Program-made: the position numbers and the translations under genes
Origin: Lingula anatina
Lineage: Eukaryota > Brachiopoda > Lingulata > Lingulida > Lingulidae
Direction of reading: 5' to 3'
NCBI RefSeq assembly: GCF_001039355.2
Contig: NW_019775292.1
Location: 306,331 to 370,330 of the forward strand
DNA length: 64,000 nucleotides
The notes under the pieces: model-generated
The model's database searches: none
What the model was told of the DNA's origin: nothing
What the model saw: only the letters and a program-made list of their open reading frames with translations
In this document: positions 1 through 11,379 of the stretch, in pieces
How positions within the stretch are numbered: the stretch's first letter is position 1
How the letters are laid out: each line of letters begins with the position of its first letter

Positions 1-413
1 GACATTTTATAATGTTATTGTAAAATAAAGCACATATTCCAACTTTAATACATAGAGAAGAGAATCCGAATGTGTTTCTTATCTTTTGATGTCTTTCGAT
101 GAAGATAATAATGCAACTGATAATATATTGAACTGATTTATTTACAACAGATGAGATATATTTTGACAGGGTTTGTTTCAAATCACCATAAATTAATGTA
201 TAACCACATTTAGGAAATACATTCTTGACGATAACAAAAGGTGTAATTTTGCTTAGTTATAATGGACACCTTTTGTGAAAGCAATATTTCAGTTCAGGGC
301 ATTTTTGCTATTCAATTCAATGTACACAAAGCTATTGATTCTCAGTTCAGGTGTAATTGTCTCCATGGGAAATCCAAATACTGTTATCATCAATGTTAAA
401 ATATTTCTCCACT
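1..413. other. PIGX 3' untranslated region and flank
   Basis: AT-rich sequence downstream of the PIGX stop codon. A minus-strand AATAAA (plus-strand TTTATT at 137-142) is a candidate poly(A) signal. No coding potential was recognised. Confidence 0.4.
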
Positions 414-2692
414 TCAGTTTGTTTTCTTAAAATGTTCCTTTTTGTTATCCAGTAACGTATATATTAGATAAAGGCAACCAAAAACGGTGGAGCAAAGGGT
501 GACTGTAGCAACCATGACACTGTCACATTTTTGTCCTACTGGGACTTTGAACTCCACATGGTCTGCAGCCTATAGTAATAAAAAGAGAAAAAGGAAACTT
601 ATGATACTAGTAGATTAACAATAAATCATATCACCAAACCAGGTGTCATGGATAAAAAAACTTAATTGGAGAAGCTTACATGCATATTTGTTCAAGTTTA
701 TTTATATCCAAATTAGATAAATGGTACAAAGAAGTATTTACCATTGCATGACACCCATTTAATCATCACAGCACAGTTTAAAGGTGCTATTTCACAGATT
801 TTAATATTTAATATACTAGTACATCAATACCATATGAAACAAAATGGAAGTACTTTTCAAACATGGCGCTGCAAAAAAATAGACTTACACTTTTAAACTG
901 AACTTCTCTCAGGAAATTGGATTTACTTTTAGGTGTTCCATTTCTTTGTTCTTTATTGTCTGGATCAATATCACCTAGAATGAATTCCATCATTATGTTG
1001 TTAGCAATGGTATGAAAATTGCAAATTCAAAATATATTCTACTAACCAGTGAAAGATGTTACTATAGGTAAGAAGTGAATTTGGTAAAGACATGCCCAAA
1101 CATACACACATCCAGACAAAATTATAAACCACACCAGTGAGGAAAAATATTTAGGAATTGCTCACTTTCACATTCTAACTGCATTCTTGGATGTTTTATG
1201 TGAACCAAGGCATGGTCAGTTTCTCTGGTCTCTGATGGCCTGTGATATCTCAGATGTACAGGAAGAATGACAGATGCACTGAAAACTCCTGGACTGACTT
1301 GTCTTATGTTGGTATGTACACGTATGACATGGTTTGGTGATTCATGAGCAGGCTTCTCTGTGTCAATTGGCTCTAAACTCTCTACCTTGAAAGAAAGAAA
1401 GTAATAAATAAATAAATAAATTAATTAATTTACACAAATCTAAACACTTATGGTTAAATGATGAGAACATTTCTTAAATATCAAACTATGAAGAAATATT
1501 TAGCATGGCATTTTGGGGTACCAGTGATTTTCTCACATTGGCCTAAAAACCACAGGGAAAATGGAAATCTTCACAATGTAAGGATGTTTCTGAAAAAAAA
1601 AATGAAAAGCAACTTTTTCCTGACAAAAAAGGCATGCTATGAAGAACCAACAAGTTTAAATGGGCCTCTAACCTCAACCAAGCACAAATTTTTTTCAAAA
1701 AATTTTTTAAAAAAGCCTACTATGGCTTAAGAAAATCTGAAACATACTTAATCACATTTTTGTCATTTTCCTATCAGTTTTTCAAAATAGAAACCCATAT
1801 GACTGACCCCAATGTCATTTTCTTAATTAACTTGAAAATTAAAACACTGATCTCCCTCCTTAGAGCTTTTTGGTTGAAAAACAAGGTATTACCTTTTGCA
1901 ATGTGTTATTCCCTATGGAATGGATCTGATCCAAGTCAACATACAGACCCTGCGGCAAGACCTCAGTAAGGACAAGATGACATTCTGAAAAGTTTATTTC
2001 CACATCTTTCTTGTGTAGCCTTACTTCTGTGACAAGATCCCTGAAATGTAGAATCCATCCTATTGATTTTCCATAGTTTATATTATTTTTAAAGGGATAG
2101 CAACTCTTCGTATGACATCTACATTTCACAATGAATACATTGTAATCAACTCATAGAAATATAATATATTCTATTATATTTACCACGAAAATGGCAGTTA
2201 TAGTAATTATTCTGATATTTGTTCTTGTCATTGGACCATGTGACCTCCATCGATGGTATATTCTGTAATAATCTCTTAAGAACTCACTCATTTCCCCCAA
2301 ACCCTGCAAAACCTCTATTGAATTTAAGCCAAGTTGTGAGACTGAGGTAAGTAGAATTTCTATCTGACAACCACACAGTACATTCAATGATCAATATATA
2401 TGTATATGGATCGTACCAGCACAAATCCCATACAAATGAAAGAGTACATACGTATACACTCTAGAACAAAGAGGAAGTAGAAAATAACTTACAACTTTAA
2501 CTCTATAATATGAACGTGCAGTACGTACCTATGAAAACCCGCTTTCCTTGAAAATCTAACAAAGTCAACGGCATCTACTGTTGGTGAAGTTGCCGTTTTT
2601 GATGAGATTATGAGGAAGGCAGCTATGAGTGAAGCTTTGAACACCACGCCAACTGATGCCAGTGATGCCACTGGTGGCCTTAGAATCATCAT
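414..2692 (-). CDS. PIGX: PIG-X, GPI mannosyltransferase I stabilising subunit
   Basis: PIG-X is the ER-membrane partner that stabilises PIG-M, which adds the first mannose to the GPI anchor. Five exons on the minus strand: 2692-2529, 2040-1893, 1385-1166, 974-889, 569-414, all GT-AG and closing in frame to 257 aa, essentially the human length. Visible features: a hydrophobic N-terminal stretch (residues about 10-29), the family segment GFHRDLVTEV across the exon 1/2 junction, then CHLVLTEVLPQGLYVDLDQ, then LRYHRP in exon 3, and a single C-terminal transmembrane helix (about residues 222-245) followed by a short lysine-rich tail. This is the expected lumenal domain plus one membrane anchor. 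Two adjacent ATGs exist at 2692 and 2689; the first was taken. The gene is divergent from CHMP6. Intron 1 carries a copy of a dispersed repeat at 2088-2285. Identification is by remembered family similarity and looks firm. Confidence 0.93.
2088..2285 (+). mobile_element. Partial copy of TTAAAGGG TIR element (family F)
   Basis: Starts with TTTAAAGGGATAGCAACTCT and matches, over about 200 bp in reverse orientation, the right part of the complete element at 47700-48043. Shared landmarks include CAACTCATAGAAATATAATA, AAAATGGCAGTTATAG and CCATGTGACCTCCAT. The second terminal repeat is not seen here, so this copy is truncated. It lies in PIGX intron 1. Confidence 0.7.
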
Positions 2693-3182
2693 ACAGGTTT
2701 CACATTGAAATAGTTTAATGAGACGGTCCCCAGAAGTTCCAACTAGAAAATAAAAGTCTTACCATAAAGATTAAATCAGAAGTCAGACTGATCTACGGCA
2801 AGCATGCAAACTTACATAGAAATAACTATAACACTCCATGATAATCGGTGACAAATGATGATATAAGGGCGCTGCCATTTTGGTAAGCCTCGCAGTTATT
2901 GTGAAACTTGGTTCCTTTAAATTAAAATTAATATTTAGCTATATATTCATTACTGAGTTAGAAAATCAAAATGTTAATTAGGATATGTATCAAATGTTTT
3001 TTCTGACCCTAGTTATAGTATTATACAAAAATATGCACATACATTTACTGCGGACTCATATAAGGGGTTGACAAGGAAGCGGCCTTTGCATGTTGCTGTA
3101 CATATGTACATGTTATTTGTAAACGAGTTTTAGAAAAAACATTTTATTCCTGTTTCAAGATCTAACAGTTAACGATTTGAAA
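2693..3182. promoter_or_regulatory. Divergent promoter region PIGX/CHMP6
   Basis: The 490 bp between the two start codons must hold both 5' untranslated regions and the promoters of these head-to-head genes. No TATA box or specific factor site can be assigned with confidence. Confidence 0.45.
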
Positions 3183-3816
3183 ATGGGAGGACTGTTCTCA
3201 AAATCAAAGAAAAAAGAATCAAGGGTGACAGAACAGGATAAAGCTGTGCTGGTAGGAGTCTGCAGCTCTAATCTATTCCTAACGTTACTTTCAAGTTGTT
3301 AATTGATTAATTTTGATTATAATGATAACTTAGATCATACAATTAGTACACTTGTTGACGAAGGTTGGTTATTTATAGTTAATTTATAGCTACTACCTGT
3401 AATGGGAAGTGTACATGTATATTTACACTGGACTAGTACAAATGGCCACTTCAATTCTTTGTTAAATTAATTTTCAAGAGAGATAAGAATGTTTATTTTT
3501 TTTTTGCAATTATCCCATTTCGCTTCATTTGTTATTATTTAATCCACTATCAGCATGAGTAAAGAAAATTGGAATACATTTAATTTTCTTTATTTTTTTC
3601 TCTTTTTACCAGCAATTAAAACAACAAAGGGATAAGCTGAAACAGTATCAGAAAAAAATAACTGTGCAGCTTGAAAAGGACAGAAATGTTGCTAAGCAGT
3701 TGCTAAAGGATGGAAAAAAAGAGTAAGGCTATGTTCATTGTTGACTATATCTAAATGATATACTGGTACAGTGTTTTTGTATTTGTATATATAAGAACTA
3801 AGTCCACACCAGGAAC

Positions 3817-3864
<48 letters not shown>

Positions 3865-5735
3865 CTATAGTTTCTTTTTCTCTAGATAGCCATATGACTG
3901 TATAAGACAATTTAATTCTGAACTGGCTAAAGCTATAAAACATGTACTAAAAAGGTTGGCCTTCTGAAAATACATGTAATTCAATGATATCAGCAAAATA
4001 TAAACTCTCTCTCTCTCTCTCTCTCATGACTGCTGTTGTGGCATAACTTTACTGCTTGTTTTTCTTCAGGAGAGCAAAACTACTTTTGCGAAAGAAAAGA
4101 TTCCAAGAAGGTTTAATAGAGAAGACTGACAACCAGCTAGATAATATTGATAAAATGGTAGGTTTTAGTTTTGTTTCATGTAAAGCATACTGTATACAAA
4201 TAGTTGCCTTAATAAATTGCTTGTACTGAAGCAGGTATCGCAAATTGACTCCTAAAAATTTAGAGGACACTGGAAAGTCACCTATCTACTATACACAAGC
4301 CTCTAATGTTTCCAGAAAACACCAGTGGGCAAGGATAGGTGAGTTTCTTGTGCCTTCTTCAATTTGGAGGGCAAATTGGGGAAAAGCCAATACTAGGTAG
4401 AAAGGAGTGTTTATTTCATCTTCTGTTGTGATACCAGTTTGCTGTTAAGTAGTTCTGTGTACATGTTCATACATATTGTGGTGTGTGTTTACTGATGTTG
4501 TGATATGCTGAAAATTTTATATATAAATTTGACTTATACAAGTCAAATCAACCAGTTTTTGTTTTGCCAACTTTGTCAATTTTAGAATTACGCTAAATTG
4601 ATGAGCGTTAGCGCTACCCCAGTATTAATATATATATATTTGTGTATATATATATATATATATTTGTGTGTATATTGTTTCAGGTACATGATATTGAATT
4701 TGCTCAAATTGAAACACAAGTCATTGACGGACTAAAGCAGGGTAATGACTCGTTGAAAAAGCTCCATGAAATTTTATCCATAGAAAATGTTGAGAAAATT
4801 ATGGAAGAAACACAAGAGGCAGTGCAGTACCAACAGGTAAAATGGTGGAGAATCATAGTTCATGATTTTTATGAGAAACATTTTTGTTAACTTAAAAGTA
4901 AACAAATTTATAGATTGAATTAAAACACTGATTAATTATTAACGCAGTGAATCTTACTTTTCTGAATGCAAGTACATGTAATACATACACTCTTATATGT
5001 GAATTAAATGGTTTATTCAAATAGGAAATTGATGACTTACTTGCTGGTGGCCTTTCTCAAGAGGATGAAGACGATGTTCTGGCAGAACTAGAAGAAATAA
5101 CAAAGGTAAAAATCAGTTTTTCTATACAGACACTGATTGTGTCTGTATATATTATGACCACTGTGTCTATGTTGTCGCTATGTGGTCGCCGTTGAAACAT
5201 CAGACTCTATAACTGCCATGCCACATTTTTGTTTTACTTTAAAACTGAGTGGCTTTAATTGTTTAAAAAACAGCATAATAGGATCATTTTTCTAAAAAAC
5301 TATTTTTTGAATTTTATTTTAGTTTGCAGACTATTGCTTTGCTATATTTCTAAAATTGGAATTCATTCAAAGGATATCCATTAAATTACAGGAATCTTTA
5401 CCAGAAGTGCCACAAGAGGAAGTACCAGCTATGCCTGAAGTTCCAAAAGCAGACATTGAAGGTACATTAAAAATTGAAATAGGCAGTCATCTAGAACTCA
5501 TTCATTAAATTAGAATTGAATGAAACATTAAATCCAAGTGCAACTGCTTTTCCCCACAAGGAAAATTCATTTTGGCAGAAAAATTATTTACAGATTTCCT
5601 CAACTTTCTCACAATTTGTGCATTCACAGCAGCAGAAACATTGCAAACCTAACATTTATGATTATTTTTCAAATTTCAGAAGAAAAGGCGATATCCAAGG
5701 AAAAGAAAAGAGGAAAGGAAATGTTAGCTTCATGA
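3183..5735 (+). CDS. CHMP6: Charged multivesicular body protein 6 (ESCRT-III, VPS20)
   Basis: CHMP6 nucleates ESCRT-III polymers on endosomes, linking ESCRT-II to CHMP4. Seven exons: 3183-3251, 3613-3722, 4070-4157, 4684-4836, 5025-5105, 5392-5461, 5680-5735, all GT-AG, giving 208 aa (human 201). The protein starts MGGLFSKSKKKESRVTEQDK, with glycine 2 as the expected N-myristoylation site and the family motif RVTEQDKAVL. The basic helical core QLKQQRDKLKQYQKK follows, then EETQEAVQYQQ and the acidic segment LLAGGLSQEDEDDVLAEL. A proline-spaced tail, ESLPEVPQEEVPAMPEVP (about residues 168-185), corresponds to the VPS4-binding MIM2-like tail of the human protein. Upstream PIGX is divergent; ATG12 lies downstream on the same strand. 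A plus-strand AATAAA at 6033-6038 is a possible poly(A) signal. Confidence 0.96.
3819..3860. repeat. (AT)n microsatellite
   Basis: Uninterrupted alternating AT for about 40 bp in CHMP6 intron 2. A short (CT)n run also occurs at about 4006-4025. Confidence 0.95.
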
Positions 5736-8062
5736 GTTCAGCTGTAGAAATTCAAGAATTCAAAGCTTTATGTGTTTTATAGTCTCTCCTTCAAAGCATA
5801 AGGGGTGGATATTGGTGTGAAATACTACATTAATACAATGTAGTTGATCATACTTTGGATACTTAGTTCCCCAGTTACCCAGAGCATCAGGTCTATTATG
5901 TGCTGGCTTTTTCATTTTCAAATCTCCACATTTGCCTTTTTTCATGATAAAAATTTTTATTAGGGTAAAAAAAAATTGACATATTACACCATTAGAGTTA
6001 CTGTAGGTGTTCTTCACTTTATTTTTTAAACAAATAAATGAAGTTTTAATGTTGAAAGCATCATAGAAAAAGGCAAATAGTGGTAATCAATCACACACAA
6101 ACAAAAATGTATTATTACAAAAAAGGGGGGATGCTTCCTATAGTTTAAAAATCGATAAAGTCAGTTAAAATAGAATCCCAAGATGGTTAAAAAGATGAAC
6201 ATTTGATAAAATGCCAGTTGGGGAAAGAATAGGAATCCATAGTTTCCACACTGTTACAAAAGGACAGAAATTAAGAATCTAATCCCCATGGTTGCCGACT
6301 TTGTTTGGACCAGTTGTTTGACATGTTATAAAAAGTAGTTTAACTTGAAAACAATGGAAATCAAAACTGAAAAATGTGTGGAGTGCTATGTACTCATTAT
6401 ATTAATGTTGAGAGTTGGCAACCATGCAGTACATCTTATGTATACTAGTGTGCAAGTGGTGTATTTAAAATATTGAGTGTATGTAAAGGTCTGTGCAATA
6501 TAGAATATAAGAAAAATAGTTGAAACATTAATCAGTATGAAATATTCATCAATACTTGGGTGCTAGGATGTATATTCAGGTTAAATTGATAGAAAACTTT
6601 GTTTAACTATAAGCAGCAGAAACATGCTTGACAGTATACATTGTTAATTTTGTTTAATATAGAAATTCCCTCAAAACTAAATATGGAATATCTTTGCAGG
6701 ATATTCCTTAGGACACTTCAGAATTACCAGTTGTTGTTATTCTATCATTTGATATAAAAGCATATGATCTATATCAGAAACAGTAGAGGCTAGCTTCAGA
6801 GTACATAGAGAAATGACATTTCAAAATATATTGCTTTCCCATTGTATATGTATAAGACTTAAGTATGGTTCAGGTGTATTGCATAAAACTTATTAAATAT
6901 ACGTATATTTTTGGTTCTACTTTTCATTTTTAATGAAAAAGATTTTTTTGTCCAAAACAGATGCCACAAACACATTGCCTCTTTGTTTAGTGTTAATTTC
7001 ATGAGCTGATTTCAAACAATGGAAAAATGTAATTACACAATGTCATATCTTGTTCGGTACAATTTTTCATAAAAAAGCCCTTACATTCCATATTCAAAAT
7101 TATTATCAAAATAGATAAAATTTATTTTAAGACCAAATTTAACCACTGGCAATGTACTTTATTCCATCATTATTTAAGGATATTTTCACCTTTTGTTCAA
7201 AACTCCTTATTTACTGCCTCACATACGTACATTATTTTGGGTAATAATGTAAATCTTCAGTGTTCTGTGACTAAATTAACTAATATTTACACACATGTAA
7301 TTTTATGGGTGATGTCAAAAATGTGATTTTGGGGTGAAAGCTGAAATATTGGTTTCTCAAATTTTTCTTTTATCTCAGCACCCATGATCACTGTTTCAAG
7401 GCTGATTTAATGAAACCATTTAGTACTCCAAAACCTTGCCAGTCATTTATCTTAAAAGATTTGCTTCAGATTTAATCGTTGATAAAGCAAAATGGGGCCA
7501 TAGCCATAGTCTGAAGGTTCATTGGTCAGAATGTTCACTATAGAACCCTCGGACCAATGAACCCTTGATTAAAAAATACGACAAAAATGATACCATTTTT
7601 CGAACCTTTGGACTATCGAGATGCCCCCAAGCAAAATAATGCCTTTATTTAATGAAAATCTGTAGTAGGGGCTCATAACTCCATAACAAAAACATTTTTA
7701 AAAACCAAAATGATGGCACGGGATTGTACGGGTGTCTTGACAGTCCGAAGGTTTGTTGGTCCGAAGGTTCATTGGTCCGAAAAATGGTTACATTTTCATC
7801 CATTTTTTAATCAAGGGTTCATTGGTCTGAAGGTTCTATTGAACATCCGGACCAATGAACCTTCGGACTATTGCTACGGCCCCGATGGTACTAGTACATG
7901 TAGCCTAAATGTGGTAAACTCTGCCAATTTTCATGATAAAATCTTGTTCGGCAATTAATTTACACCACATACTGATTGCTTTCTCACCTCAAAATAGAAA
8001 GGTGTTAAATTGACGATTAAAGCTTTGAGTTGCCTATGCTTATACTTTGCAACAACAAAAAA

Positions 8063-8098
<36 letters not shown>

Positions 8099-8444
8099 GT
8101 CGATATTTCATATTTTTGAGGGTTTTTTCATTGATTTAAATCAGCACAAAGATAGATGCATTATTGAATAATTAGATGCATTTCTATGTCACAAAATTAT
8201 TTTTTGGTTACAGTGTGTCTTGAAGGTCTATAATGCTACATCGATGTTCAATTATTTCCATTCAAATGTTAAGGATGTGAATTCACTGTGAAGATTCACA
8301 GTTTTTAACAGTTCAGCTTTTAAACGAGGGTTTAGGTTAGTGTTTAGAGAAAAGAGATTTTATTAGATAAAATTAAACTCCAGTATGGAATGAATATTAC
8401 GAGCGTTGTTATATGAACAAACATAGGATATTCAATGTATAATT
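5736..8444. other. CHMP6-ATG12 intergenic region
   Basis: About 2.7 kb of AT-rich sequence containing the CHMP6 3' untranslated region, a foldback element at 7494-7883, an (AT)n run at about 8067-8095 and the ATG12 promoter. No further exon was recognised on either strand. Confidence 0.5.
7494..7883. mobile_element. Foldback/MITE-like element (family D)
   Basis: Ends are inverted repeats of about 50 bp: the left end begins GGGGCCATAGCCATAGTC and the right end finishes GACTATTGCTACGGCCCC. Pairing continues inside: AATGAACCCTTGATTAAAAA on the left answers TTTTTAATCAAGGGTTCATT on the right. A short motif (TCCGAAGGTTCATTGGTC) is repeated several times. No obvious target duplication and no transposase were seen. 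Superfamily unassigned. Confidence 0.8.
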
Positions 8445-10492
8445 ATGTCGGACGAGGGTGGAAGTGAAAGTGCAGACCTGCAAGGTGGCTACGCAGTAAC
8501 GTTAGAGGACCAATCTACCCAGCTTTCTCCTGTGTCTGAGCCTGCGAATTCTCCTCCATCCAGTGGCACGGCAAGCCCAGCAATAAAGCTTAAAAGTGGG
8601 AAAGGTAGAACTATTTTTTCGCATATAAAAGTTTTGGTCTACTTTGCCCTTTTTAGCACTATACATGTAATTTGTTTTTTTTTTATTATCAAGAATGCAC
8701 TACCACATGGTAAAACATTCTTCACATCCAACTTGTCCAGTTCTTTAACCCATTATACAATATTGCAGTGGGTCCACAGTATGGTTTTTGAACTTATAAT
8801 GAGCAAGTCAACACAAAATCATCACATATAAATAATGTATACTATTAGTAATTTTATTGATTTTAATTTAAAGCATTTGGGAATTACTAAAAATGAAGTG
8901 AAAAAGCTTCCAGAAGCTGAGCACACATGGAATATTAAGTTAATCAGCCCCTGGCAGCTCGGGGAAGCATGTTATTCAGTTAATCTGATTGCATTCAGCG
9001 AGAGCCCCCACGGAGCTGGATAGATCTACTTAGACTCCGTTCACATGAAAAATCTATTTTCTAAAAATCTATTTTCTATTTGCGGTATCTTTTGATCACT
9101 CCGAGTGCAGCCGAGAATTAATTACAGCTTTGAAAGTAACTGGCTCGCGCTGCCAGTAATTACGCCGTGGGTATTCAGGGCACAGACCGTGATCACAAGA
9201 TACCGCGAATAGAGAATTGTTTTTTAGAAAATAGACTTGTCATGTGATTGGGGCCTTAGCACAATACATTAGTTGCAAGAAATGCCAGTAGGGTCCATAT
9301 GACCCAAAGAAGGATTTAGTGCTGTGGTTATACTGGATATGTACTAGTTAACATTTACCAGATTTTGAAATTCACAGTGACTTCAAAAACTCTATCACTG
9401 TTCTGAAATAATTGAATAACAGTGACATAAAGACTGTTAGGTTTTTATGGATATATATTGGATTATTTTTGACATGATAGTGTTCATACAAGGTTATGAA
9501 TCAGTAATGTGACTGTGTGGCTGTTGTAGTTGTTTGAAAGAATTTGTATTTAAGTTATTGGGTTAAAAAGAGGTATCAGACTGTAAAAATTTAACTTTAA
9601 CTGGCATGTTACTTTTATTTTCAGTGGATGTTTTGCTAAAAGCAACTGGTGATGCACCAATAATGAAAAAGAAGAAGTGGGCAGTTGACCCAAGCAAGAA
9701 AATTGGATGGATTATTGAATTTATTAAGAAGTACATAAAAGCGGAACCCTCAGAATCTGTGGTAAGTCTGTGCTCTTATTTCTCCTAAAGAGTCTCATTT
9801 GGAAAAAAATTGTTTAATAAATTTCAGGTAAAACTCCAAAACTCTTTTTGGGATATAAATGTAGCTATCTGACCAAAATTAAATGAGGCAGAGGCAATGC
9901 TATGTACTTATAGAAAGATAATTCTCTAGTGTAATGAAGACTGATTTTCGAGTTATTAAAATAGAAATTTGATGCAATTTTCTATCCACCAGTATTTAGG
10001 CTTTTAGTTAAACTGACAGCTTTATACAGTATCTTGATTGGAAATTTTATTTTGGGTTCACAACATTGAAGACCTTGTGATGGCCAAATAAGGTTTAGCT
10101 ACTAGTTCCCAATATTTAATTCTTTTTTTTAGTTCCTCTATGTGAATCAATCATTCGCTCCAGCACCTGATGTTGAAGTTGGCACAGTATATGATGTGAG
10201 CTAATAATGACTTGTCCTGTCTTACTGAAAAGTCATTTTTGTTGCAATTTATAAGGAAGTAACAGATTTGTATAGATTATGCTTTTGAATGATAAACATC
10301 CTAGTACACCAAAAACTTTCAAAAAACATGTAATGTCTAAAATTTACTCAATTTAAATTTGTGTTATAGTGTTAACACAATAGGTTTGTCAGTCTCCATT
10401 TAAATTTACTTGTATTTTGTGATGGCTTTCAGTGTTTTGGGAGTGATGGGAAGCTAGTACTTCACTACTGCAGGACTCAAGCCTGGGGATAG
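8445..10492 (+). CDS. ATG12: Ubiquitin-like autophagy protein ATG12
   Basis: ATG12 is the ubiquitin-like modifier joined covalently to ATG5; the conjugate drives LC3/ATG8 lipidation in autophagosome growth. Four exons: 8445-8604, 9625-9761, 10133-10195, 10433-10492, giving 139 aa (human 140). An unstructured Ser/Pro-rich N-terminus of about 53 residues precedes the ubiquitin fold: [34 protein letters not shown], then [19 protein letters not shown] and [13 protein letters not shown]. It ends TQAWG, with the conserved C-terminal glycine (residue 139) needed for activation by ATG7 and conjugation. The start is the first ATG of the open frame. Intron 1 (8605-9624) holds a TIR element at 9033-9255. 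The gene converges with CFAP52. Identification is secure. Confidence 0.97.
9033..9255. mobile_element. Short TIR element with TTA target duplication (family B, short copy)
   Basis: Left end GACTCCGTTCACATG, right end CATGTGATTGGGGCC (inverted), flanked on both sides by TTA. The inner arms carry TCTAAAAATCTATTTTCTAT and its inverse. It is the same family as 18973-19491 but lacks the roughly 190-bp core of that copy. A 3-bp TTA/TAA duplication is typical of PIF/Harbinger elements; the assignment is inferred. Confidence 0.75.
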
Positions 10493-11379
10493 CTGTAAAA
10501 ATGGAAAGGTTCAAGATGCAACTTCCAAAATACATGGATAATTCTATACCTTTTTTTTATTATAAAAGAAGAACTTAACAAATTGGTTTTAAAGCTGTGG
10601 GCAAACACTCCACACATAAGTTGGTGTGCTACTTAATTTATTGGTATATATTTGTAGATATGTAAATCATGAATGATAAAAATGTACACCAACTGTTGTA
10701 ATTGTCAAACAGTTTTATTTACAAAGAAAGAGTTAAGTACATACAACCACAATAATTCTCACATTAAAAAAATAAAAATGCATAAATTTATTTTGTTGTT
10801 TGTTGACCAACTACTTCCAAATCTAAAAATCTGTACATGAAAACAGTCATAAACGGAAGAATATGTGAGAAGTTGCTCAAGCACTCCTTAATTAATTTGT
10901 CATGTCTTTTCATCTCTATTAAAGACGTAAGTAACTATGTAAAGCAGAGAATAGAGCTTCTCTGTCATACAATTAGCACTTTTTATTCAATATGTTGTTC
11001 CAAAGTTAAAACCAAGTTGGTACTTTGTTTTTAAAATATAAAGGTTACACAATAGTAAATGACATATAATTGCAGGGTAATCCAACAAAAAGTAATCAAT
11101 TTTCAAAAGATAAATATATGCCACATTTGTTCTATTGGAATGCTTATAATGAAACGTGACATAACTAATTCACACTTTGTACACCTTGTCAATAAATCAA
11201 AGCCCCGTCTATAACACACATTTTTCCATATTTGATAGCCTGCTTTGACAATTTATATAACACAGACAACTGGAACAGTTCTTCTTGGTTCAAGTTCAGA
11301 ATTGTTTGTAATTCCCCAAATTTCTCAGGAAAATACCCCAACCAAGACACTTCCGACAATAAAAGTCAATGATGAAAGT
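10493..11379. other. Convergent 3' region of ATG12 and CFAP52
   Basis: Holds both 3' untranslated regions. A plus-strand AATAAA at 10771-10776 and a minus-strand AATAAA (TTTATT at 10787-10792) lie about 10 bp apart, so transcripts of the two genes may overlap here. No exon seen. Confidence 0.45.

Noticed and set aside
1458-1730. 90-codon plus-strand open frame in the PIGX intron
   Set aside because: Lysine- and AT-biased sequence between two confirmed PIGX exons, no family likeness.
7710-7958. 82-codon open frame
   Set aside because: It lies in the arm of the foldback element at 7494-7883 and only reflects the repeated motif.
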